DNA from: Candidatus Tayloriibacteriota bacterium
GTDB taxonomy: Bacteria > Patescibacteriota > Minisyncoccia > Phycocordibacterales > GWA1-40-21
Assembly: GCA_026395155.1 (NCBI GenBank)
Contig: JAPLZG010000090.1
Location: 913-6,249 of the forward strand
Length of the DNA stretch: 5,337 nucleotides
Direction: 5' to 3'
In this document: positions 1-5,337 of the stretch, in pieces
Numbering within the stretch: the stretch's first letter is position 1
Layout: each line of letters starts with the position of its first letter
Notes under the pieces: model-generated
The model's database searches: none
Told to the model about the DNA's origin: nothing
Seen by the model: only the letters and a program-made list of their open reading frames with translations
Position numbers and translations under genes: made by a program

Positions 1-77
1 ACGAAAAGAATAATTACTACTTCGAACAAACCGATGGCAGATACTGGTGCAGGTTTTGAAGCTTTTTTGTCAGCCAT
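1..77 (-). CDS. N-terminus of an unrecognised small, possibly membrane-anchored protein (partial)
   Basis: Only the first 25 codons lie in the window and the gene runs off its left edge. It starts with ATG at 77 and reads MADKKASKPAPVSAIGLFEV followed by VIILF. A short lysine-, alanine- and proline-rich head is followed by a hydrophobic run beginning near residue 14, which looks like the start of a membrane segment or signal anchor. The start lies 30 nt beyond the gatA stop. No Shine-Dalgarno sequence is visible, but a good extended -10 element sits 6 nt upstream of the ATG, so the gene may be transcribed separately from gatA and be leaderless. I do not recognise the family; too little is present to assign a function. 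Confidence 0.55.
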   Translation of the reverse strand, partial: MADKKASKPAPVSAIGLFEVVIILF

Positions 78-83
78 ATATTT

Positions 84-92
84 ATTATATCA
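84..92 (-). promoter_or_regulatory. Extended -10 promoter element for the gene at 1-77
   Basis: On the minus strand the sequence is TGATATAAT, an exact extended -10 (TGnTATAAT), in the spacer between the gatA stop and the next ATG. No convincing -35 box is seen at the usual distance, which is normal for extended -10 promoters. The predicted transcription start falls on or next to the ATG at 77, implying a leaderless mRNA. This is a sequence-match inference in AT-rich DNA. Confidence 0.45.
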
Positions 93-107
93 CTTATTCT
101 TTAAATA

Positions 108-1517
108 TTAATTTTCCTTTTCCCCTAAAAAATCCTTTCCGATAGCAAAAAGCAAATCTTCATTGTTGTGGCTTGCTATAAATTGAATCCCGATTGGTAA
201 ATCTTTATCACCAATCTTTTTTATACCAGAAGGAACAGAGATAGCTGGGATTCCAACTAAGTTTATTGGCACAGTAAAAATATCTTCAAGATACATTTTA
301 AGTGGATCACCAGCTTTTTCACCTATCTTAAAAGCAACATCTGGCGTAGTTGGTGTCACTATAATATCGACTTTCTCAAAGGCTTTTCTATAATCATCTG
401 CAATAAGTCCGCGAACAATATTCGCTTTATTATAATATGCATCATAATAGCCAGATGAAAGAACATAGGTACCAAGAATTATTCTTCTGCGAACTTCTTT
501 ACCAAGACCAGCTTGCCTTGAAAGAAAATAATCTTCGATGCCATCTTTTCCAGAAATTCTTTTACCAAAACGCATTCCATCATAGCGAGCCATGTTTGAA
601 GAAACCTCCGCTGGGACAATTACATAATAAACCGCTAAAGAATATTTAAGATTTGGCAATTCAATATCAATAATTTCGTGACCAAGCTTTTTTAGTCTTT
701 CAAGTGATTCTTGAAAATTTTGTAATATACTTTTGTCAATACCCTCTATGTCAAGACAACTTTTTGGCACTCCGATCTTGAACTTTTGTTTTGGACTTTC
801 GGCTTTTGACCCGCCAATTTTTTCATCAGAATAAAAAATTTTTCGGGCAGGCTTTTGATCTTTTATACTCGTACTATCTTTCTCATCATAACCCCTAATT
901 GCATCGAAAAGTATTTCTACATCTTCAACTGTTTTTCCGAAAGGACCAATTTGATCAAGAGAAGATCCCATCGCCATAACGCCATATCTTGAAACTGCAC
1001 CATAAGTTGGCTTGAGACCCACAAGACCGCAAAAGCTAGCAGGTTGTCTAATAGACCCTCCTGTATCAGAACCAAGTGCAATCAACGCCATATTTCCAGC
1101 GACAGAGGCAGCAGATCCTCCTGACGAACCACCCGGGACTCTTTCCAAATCTAAAGGATTTTTTGTTAAACCATAAGCAGAATTTTCTGTTGAACCACCC
1201 ATTGCAAACTCATCCATATTTGTTCTACCAATAAATACAACCCCTTCTTTTTTCAATTTTTCTATAACAGTTGCATCATAAGTCGCGGTATAATTTTCTA
1301 AAATCTTTGATGCTGAACTCACTATTCTTCCTTTTATTAAAATATTGTCTTTGATAGCAATAGGAATACCTGTTAAAAGTCCGGCCTTTCCAGATTTTAT
1401 AATTTTATCTTTATTTTTTATCTCGTCAAGATACAATTTTAAAAGATCAGTGGATGTCAAGTCCCCTCCTATCAGTGCGTCATGAGCTTTTTTAATTGTT
1501 AAATTTTTTAATTCCAT
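108..1517 (-). CDS. gatA: Glutamyl/aspartyl-tRNA amidotransferase subunit A
   Basis: GatA is the amidase subunit of cytoplasmic GatCAB. It releases ammonia from glutamine, which GatB uses to convert Glu-tRNA(Gln) and/or Asp-tRNA(Asn) to the amide forms. The 469-residue protein has the full amidase signature. Catalytic Lys56 lies in GIPIAIKDN, the cis-Ser is Ser131 in PGGSSGGSAA, and nucleophile Ser155 lies in SDTGGSIRQPA. The 99- and 24-residue spacings match the S. aureus GatA triad (K79, S154, S178). The C-terminal VGIPAISVPSG and LPIGIQFI motifs are intact. I chose the ATG at 1517 (MELKNLTIKK) because the longer frame starts at a TTG inside the neighbouring repeat array. No Shine-Dalgarno is visible. 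Lys56 instead of about 79 shows that some 23 residues are missing between the first helix and the catalytic Lys. A variable linker near residues 220-240 holds an imperfect palindrome. Stop is TAA. Confidence 0.97.
   Translation of the reverse strand: MELKNLTIKKAHDALIGGDLTSTDLLKLYLDEIKNKDKIIKSGKAGLLTGIPIAIKDNILIKGRIVSSASKILENYTATYDATVIEKLKKEGVVFIGRTNMDEFAMGGSTENSAYGLTKNPLDLERVPGGSSGGSAASVAGNMALIALGSDTGGSIRQPASFCGLVGLKPTYGAVSRYGVMAMGSSLDQIGPFGKTVEDVEILFDAIRGYDEKDSTSIKDQKPARKIFYSDEKIGGSKAESPKQKFKIGVPKSCLDIEGIDKSILQNFQESLERLKKLGHEIIDIELPNLKYSLAVYYVIVPAEVSSNMARYDGMRFGKRISGKDGIEDYFLSRQAGLGKEVRRRIILGTYVLSSGYYDAYYNKANIVRGLIADDYRKAFEKVDIIVTPTTPDVAFKIGEKAGDPLKMYLEDIFTVPINLVGIPAISVPSGIKKIGDKDLPIGIQFIASHNNEDLLFAIGKDFLGEKEN
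801..858. repeat. Imperfect palindrome flanked by 9-bp direct repeats, inside the gatA linker
   Basis: GGCTTTTGA occurs at 801-809 and again at 850-858. Between them are matching arms: CCCG (810-813) with CGGG (844-847), and AATTTTTT (816-823) with AAAAAATT (833-840). The DNA encodes a linker of GatA that is poorly conserved in the family. The arrangement (inverted repeat plus flanking duplication) resembles a small insertion, but the repeat period of 49 nt is not a multiple of three and the arms are AT-rich, so chance remains possible. Confidence 0.3.
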
Positions 1518-1521
1518 GTGG

Positions 1522-1570
1522 ATAATACTAATATACAAATGATACTAATACAACGAATGAATACGAATAA
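1522..1570 (+). repeat. Heptamer array A (TACNAAT units), gatA side of the GxxExxY gene
   Basis: Five units of the type TAC(T/A/G)AAT start at 1526, 1534, 1543, 1552 (AACGAAT) and 1562, spaced 8 to 10 nt. The array matches array B (2356-2404) at 47 of 49 positions in the same orientation. Its first 15 bases are a perfect inverted copy of 2019-2033 in array C. It fills the gap between the GxxExxY stop and the gatA start: the outer end lies 4 nt from the gatA ATG and the inner end 1 nt from the GxxExxY TGA. Confidence 0.9.
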
Positions 1571-1571
1571 A

Positions 1572-1973
1572 TCAAATGTAATCAGACTTTTTAGGTGTAT
1601 CAATACGAACAATCCTAATTGGTCTTAAATATTTACTTCTAAAATTAACTAATAATCCTAACTTTAAGTTTGTCTGCTGTAAATAATTTTGAATTTGACG
1701 ATAATATTCTTTTGGCATGGTCAATGTTGATTTTAATTCTAAAATAATTTTTTCATCTACAATAAAGTCTATAATATTACCGGTATTTGATATTGATTTC
1801 TCCCTTTGATATTTTACTCCAGATTCCTTTAGTTTCTTCTCCAACAAATCGCCATACTGTTTTTCTCTAGCATATTGTCCTAATTCATTATGAACAAAAA
1901 ACAAAATACCGGTTATAAGATATGATAGTTCTGGAAAAATTATCTTTTCACTTAGCTTTTTTTCATTCTCCAT
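1572..1973 (-). CDS. GxxExxY family protein, PD-(D/E)XK nuclease-like fold
   Basis: This 133-residue protein matches the GxxExxY family (PDDEXK_3 clan), widespread in environmental and CPR bacteria but without a settled function. An N-terminal helix leads into VHNELG and AREKQY (residues 27-40), where the ExxY half of the naming motif is kept (Glu37, Tyr40) while its first Gly position is Tyr34. The nuclease-like core follows: Asp69 in NIIDFIVD, then Glu79-Leu80-Lys81 in ILELKS. The helix RQIQNYL (92-98) and the strand LKLGLLVNF (103-111) complete the usual order. These residues fit a PD-(D/E)XK active site, so nucleic-acid cleavage is plausible but unproven. There is no Shine-Dalgarno sequence. 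The start codon itself lies inside the last heptamer of array C (TACTAATGG). Stop is TGA. The gene separates gatC from gatA and is bracketed by inverted arrays, which suggests it arrived as a unit. Confidence 0.88.
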   Translation of the reverse strand: MENEKKLSEKIIFPELSYLITGILFFVHNELGQYAREKQYGDLLEKKLKESGVKYQREKSISNTGNIIDFIVDEKIILELKSTLTMPKEYYRQIQNYLQQTNLKLGLLVNFRSKYLRPIRIVRIDTPKKSDYI

Positions 1974-2037
1974 TAGTATATTCGTATGATTAAACCATTC
2001 GTATTATTCGTACCATTAGTATATTAGTATTATTATA
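1971..2037 (-). repeat. Heptamer array C (TAC(T/G)AAT units), inverted relative to A and B
   Basis: Read on the minus strand from 2037, the array gives TACTAAT, TACTAAT, TACGAAT, TACGAAT, one decayed unit, TACGAAT and TACTAAT, spaced 8 to 9 nt. It spans the whole space between gatC and the GxxExxY gene. Its outer end overlaps the gatC TAA (2033-2035) and its last unit supplies the GxxExxY ATG. A minus-strand TATAAT occurs at 2032-2037, so the array could also hold a -10 for the GxxExxY gene. It is the mirror partner of array A. Confidence 0.88.
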
Positions 2038-2344
2038 GTATCTTTTTGACCTTCAAATAATCCCCCTGCGACTCTGGCATATCATCTACAAGAACTTTTG
2101 TATTGCTACCAGTTTCTGTTGGATTTGAATCATCTCTCATAATATTTCTATGCCCGCCTAGCATCGAGGCTGGCTCTCCGGCTTGTGGTGAAGCTGTTGA
2201 ATCAACTTTTGATGTCACTTCTTTAAGCTGTGCCACATAATTCAAAATTGGATCTACTTCTTTGAGTAGTTTTTCTTTTTCCTCTTGTGTCAATTGAATT
2301 CTCGCTAATTTAGCAAGCTTTTCGATATCTTTAATCTCTAACAT
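2033..2344 (-). CDS. gatC: Glutamyl/aspartyl-tRNA amidotransferase subunit C
   Basis: GatC is the small subunit that wraps around the GatA-GatB interface and stabilises the amidotransferase; it has no catalytic residues. The 103-residue product has the family order: the N-terminal helix pair DIEKLAKLARIQLTQEEKEK (6-25), the helix DPILNYVAQLKEV, the NIMRDD segment in place of the usual N-V/L-R-x-D, and the C-terminal GDYLKVKKIL, the classic ending. It is somewhat longer than usual (about 95 residues) because SPQAGEPASMLGG is inserted before HRNIMRDD. That segment is encoded by a GC-rich hairpin. The ATG at 2344 is the only sensible start, with no Shine-Dalgarno sequence. A strong terminator lies upstream, so gatC probably needs its own promoter; a TATAAT lies 8 nt before the ATG. 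The stop codon overlaps array C. Confidence 0.95.
   Translation of the reverse strand: MLEIKDIEKLAKLARIQLTQEEKEKLLKEVDPILNYVAQLKEVTSKVDSTASPQAGEPASMLGGHRNIMRDDSNPTETGSNTKVLVDDMPESQGDYLKVKKIL
2152..2174. repeat. GC-rich hairpin insert inside gatC
   Basis: GCCCGCCT (2152-2159) and AGGCTGGC (2167-2174) pair at 7 of 8 positions around a 7-nt loop. The surrounding gene is AT-rich. On the coding strand it is read as EPASMLGG, part of a roughly 13-residue stretch that has no counterpart in typical GatC and lies in the flexible connector before the NIMRDD segment. It looks like a palindromic element that was inserted in frame and has since acquired one mismatch. Part of the arm (GGCGGGC) also occurs in the ligA palindrome at 5258-5284. 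Confidence 0.5.
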
Positions 2345-2352
2345 ATGTAATT

Positions 2353-2358
2353 ATTATA
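2353..2358 (-). promoter_or_regulatory. Possible -10 box for gatC at the edge of array B
   Basis: A perfect minus-strand TATAAT ends 8 nt before the gatC ATG and overlaps the outer end of array B. At 17-nt spacing the -35 position reads TAGTAT, a poor match. The call rests mainly on need: the terminator at 2437-2483 should stop upstream transcription, so gatC requires a start point between 2436 and 2345. A leaderless or near-leaderless transcript is predicted. Confidence 0.3.
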
Positions 2359-2404
2359 ATACCAATATACTAATGATACTAATACAACGAATGAATACGA
2401 ATAA
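2356..2404 (+). repeat. Heptamer array B (TACNAAT units), upstream of gatC
   Basis: This is a near-identical copy of array A: 47 of 49 positions match, and the last 33 are perfect. It has the same orientation as A and is inverted relative to C. It lies 11 nt upstream of the gatC start and ends just before the terminator of the hypothetical gene. No matching inverted partner was found further right, so it may be a solitary copy or the remnant of a second cassette. Confidence 0.88.
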
Positions 2405-2436
2405 GACTAGAATAGCACAATAAACTAATTTTTTCC

Positions 2437-2483
2437 AAAAGAAAAACCTCCAGTAGAGCTTGCCTGAGCAAGATACCGGAGGT
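2437..2483 (-). terminator. Strong two-tier intrinsic terminator of the hypothetical gene
   Basis: On the minus strand ACCTCCGGTA (2483-2474) pairs over ten positions, one of them G-U, with TACTGGAGGT (2455-2446). Inside it, CTTGC and GCAAG form a second 5-bp helix with a TCAG loop. The stem is followed directly by a U-rich tract, TTTTCTTTT (2445-2437). This is a textbook rho-independent terminator lying 38 nt after the stop of the gene at 2522. It should insulate gatC and downstream genes from the hypothetical gene's transcription. Confidence 0.9.
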
Positions 2484-2521
2484 CGAAGTGCCACAGAGAT
2501 AAAGGATCAAAGATCTGAAAG

Positions 2522-3223
2522 TCAAAGCGGCTGATTGCCTGAATTGCGAGAGAAGACCCGGCAGTGAGCACGCCACTGACGATCGTTGAAAATATCCGAG
2601 CTGACGAGCCAACCACCACCTAACCAGCACGCGAACACTGCACGAACGACACCATTCTTGTCGGTGATGTAAAAGATGTTTGCATACCGACTATTAGTAT
2701 GTAGAACGCCCTTATCACCTTCAGGTTGTTGTTCCAATAAATGCCACAAACCGGCCAAATCTGTTTCAATGCCCAATCCCAGTTCATCACGTATGTCAGT
2801 ATCACAAGTTTTCTTAGTGAGCTGGTGACAGGACATAACTTGTCCATCTCGTACCGGGACCACCTGCCCGAAAAGACACTTGAAGTTATCCCCAACGTTG
2901 GAGATCTTCACTTCGCCTTTCTTCCAAGGTTTTGCCACGTTATCACCGATATTCACTTGGAAGTGATCAGCAACAACGAATGGTTCCGTGACTGCCGGAA
3001 CCGCAATCCCCGACTTCACAAGACGGAGGCTTTTGGGGACTTCAATCATGACGATCTTGGCCTTGCCCAGAATAAGCAAAGCGATGTCATTCGCCAGAGC
3101 TGTCTTAAGTAAAACGGTTTTTGTATTGCTATCCGATCCACCATTATCCACAACCGCGTGAGCAATCTTCTGCCCGATCTGCGTCAACACCATTCCATTA
3201 TCAGCCAAGTTACTCTTACTCAT
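2522..3223 (-). CDS. Conserved hypothetical protein of a Patescibacteria-type family, function unknown
   Basis: The 233-residue protein resembles, from memory, a family of hypothetical proteins common in Parcubacteria. Those share a PFVVADHFQVN-like segment, a VKISNVGDNFKCLFG-like strand, a helix like LAGLWHLLEQQ, a YANIFYITDKNGVVRAV segment and a C-terminal VFSRNS ending, all present here at about residues 81-91, 105-119, 156-166, 180-196 and 223-228. I know no assigned function. There is no signal peptide or membrane segment; the many aromatic residues and the terminal layout suggest a compact soluble domain. The ATG at 3223 is preceded by a weak AGAAAG, and a long structured leader lies upstream. 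GC content is higher than its neighbours (sampled 60-base lines about 40-58%, against 27-28% in gatA and ligA), so horizontal origin is likely. It has its own promoter and terminator and separates ligA from gatC. Stop is TGA. Confidence 0.8.
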   Translation of the reverse strand: MSKSNLADNGMVLTQIGQKIAHAVVDNGGSDSNTKTVLLKTALANDIALLILGKAKIVMIEVPKSLRLVKSGIAVPAVTEPFVVADHFQVNIGDNVAKPWKKGEVKISNVGDNFKCLFGQVVPVRDGQVMSCHQLTKKTCDTDIRDELGLGIETDLAGLWHLLEQQPEGDKGVLHTNSRYANIFYITDKNGVVRAVFACWLGGGWLVSSDIFNDRQWRAHCRVFSRNSGNQPL

Positions 3224-3407
3224 TGCTTTTCTTTCTGTGGCCTACTTTGTGTCAAAGACACTCCGCCTACCACAAATGCTTGTTGACCGACACGGTCTTT
3301 TCGACTTAGTCTTTTTGACTTAGTCACAGCTTTTAATATATTTTTAAAACACACTAAAAGCTGTGACTAAATTGTCTATTTCGCAATTTCTTAAGGTACT
3401 AACATCT
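3224..3407 (-). promoter_or_regulatory. Long structured 5' leader of the hypothetical gene, candidate cis-regulatory RNA
   Basis: From the predicted transcription start near 3407 to the ATG at 3223 there are about 185 nt. In order they hold a 16-bp perfect hairpin (3370-3320), then two 14-nt tandem units (3322-3309 and 3308-3295) that form GTC-loop-GAC mini-hairpins. Next is GTGTC-TTT-GACAC (3261-3249), enclosed by TGTGG and CCACA arms close to the weak ribosome site. Such ordered structure in a genome with mostly tight spacers suggests regulation of translation or RNA stability. No known riboswitch class is recognised. Confidence 0.5.
3320..3370. repeat. 16-bp perfect inverted repeat (hairpin) in the leader
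   Basis: TTAGTCACAGCTTTTA at 3320-3335 is the exact reverse complement of 3355-3370, with a 19-nt AT-rich loop. Neither strand has a U-tract immediately after the stem, so it is not a standard intrinsic terminator. It lies downstream of the promoter at 3414-3442 and would be transcribed as part of the leader. Confidence 0.85.
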
Positions 3408-3413
3408 ATAAAT

Positions 3414-3442
3414 ATTATACACCCTTTCAATATAAAAATCAA
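3414..3442 (-). promoter_or_regulatory. Sigma70-type promoter of the hypothetical gene
   Basis: On the minus strand the -35 box TTGATT (3442-3437, four of six) and a perfect -10 TATAAT (3419-3414) are separated by exactly 17 nt. Transcription should start near 3407. It is the best promoter match in the window and lies between the ligA stop and the hypothetical gene, consistent with an independently transcribed cassette. Confidence 0.7.
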
Positions 3443-3505
3443 TACTTTTGGTATTTCGTCAAGAAAATTACAAAAACAGACTTATCTTAAGGCATTTATT
3501 AATAG

Positions 3506-3538
3506 TTCTGGATTCCCGACTTCTCGGGAATGACAGAA
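3506..3538. repeat. Dispersed palindromic repeat, ATTCCCG type, intergenic copy
   Basis: ATTCCCGA (3512-3519) and TCGGGAAT (3524-3531) form an 8-bp perfect stem with a CTTC loop. TTCTG (3506-3510) and CAGAA (3534-3538) extend it across a small internal loop. The GGATTCCCG...CGGGAATGACA wording is that of a palindromic repeat scattered through many bacterial genomes. It is the same family as the copy inside ligA at 3823-3851. It lies 54 nt after the ligA stop, but has no U-tract on that side, so it is not called a terminator. Confidence 0.8.
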
Positions 3539-3594
3539 GAGATAGTCTGCTTAGTACACGCTGACAAAGACTGAATAGGAGACATTAAGTATTA

Positions 3595-5335
<1,741 letters not shown>

Positions 5336-5337
5336 AG

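Larger units (their letters stand above)
1522..2037 (-). mobile_element. Candidate mobile cassette: GxxExxY gene between inverted heptamer arrays
   Basis: The unit comprises array A (plus orientation), the GxxExxY gene and array C (minus orientation). The outermost 15 bp at each end, 1522-1536 and 2019-2033, are perfect inverted repeats, and 22 of the first 24 positions match. The unit fits precisely between the TAA of gatC and the ATG of gatA, two genes that are usually adjacent. No transposase is encoded and no clear target duplication is visible. That this is a mobile unit is inference; the alternatives are a co-inherited regulatory spacer or a homing-like nuclease module. Confidence 0.45.

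Noticed and set aside
1518..1538. Seven-codon N-terminal extension of gatA starting at a TTG
   Set aside because: The extension is encoded by array A, and MELKNLTIKK from the ATG at 1517 matches the usual GatA beginning.
1522..2404. CRISPR array
   Set aside because: Three copies only, one inverted, separated by genes and not by short unique spacers; no cas genes.
2379..2895. Three overlapping minus-strand frames of 64-91 codons around the end of the hypothetical gene
   Set aside because: They lie in other frames of the same gene or cross its terminator and array B, without ribosome sites or recognisable products.
2741..3112. 123-codon open frame on the plus strand opposite the hypothetical gene
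   Set aside because: Antisense shadow; the minus-strand frame has the promoter, leader, terminator and a family-like ending.
1572..3223. Alternative genetic code with TGA read as glycine
   Set aside because: TGA ends two genes at sensible places and no conserved glycine position is encoded by TGA.
2490..3241. 8-bp inverted match GCCACAGA / TCTGTGGC near both ends of the hypothetical gene, as cassette termini
   Set aside because: Too short and imperfect beyond 8 bp to separate from chance in 750 bp; no duplication at its edges.

Overview
The window reads as part of a small, AT-rich bacterial genome, most likely Candidate Phyla Radiation / Patescibacteria (Parcubacteria-like). The reasons are the ligA-gatC-gatA gene order, a compact GatA, a GxxExxY gene with the 'AREKQY' wording I associate with this group, a hypothetical gene of a type I recall from Parcubacteria (memory, not checked), and weak or absent Shine-Dalgarno sequences. 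The standard stop codons fit: no conserved glycine is read as TGA, which argues against the Gracilibacteria code. All genes lie on the minus strand, so transcription runs from high to low coordinates.

Layout in the direction of transcription: (1) 5337-3592, ligA (NAD+-dependent DNA ligase). It is cut by the window edge and broken by a short out-of-frame deletion near 4920, and it has lost two of the four zinc-finger cysteines. It also carries two hairpin-forming DNA inserts read in frame. (2) 3591-2405, a self-contained cassette: promoter, a leader of about 185 nt with strong secondary structure, a 233-residue hypothetical gene with higher GC than its neighbours, and a strong intrinsic terminator. 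(3) 2404-2033, an array of short TAC(T/G)AAT units followed by gatC, which carries a hairpin-type insert of its own. (4) 2037-1522, a GxxExxY nuclease-like gene bracketed by two inverted arrays of the same short units, sitting exactly between the gatC stop and the gatA start. (5) 1517-108, gatA. (6) 77-1, the first 25 codons of a further gene with its own extended -10 promoter.

GatC and GatA are subunits of the GatCAB amidotransferase, which makes Gln-tRNA(Gln) and/or Asn-tRNA(Asn); gatB is not in the window. The simplest history is an ancestral ligA-gatC-gatA operon opened at two junctions by cassettes and peppered with small palindromic elements inside coding sequence. The observations most worth a second look are the GxxExxY gene with its inverted heptamer arrays, the palindrome in ligA flanked by a perfect 6-bp duplication, and the structured leader of the hypothetical gene.
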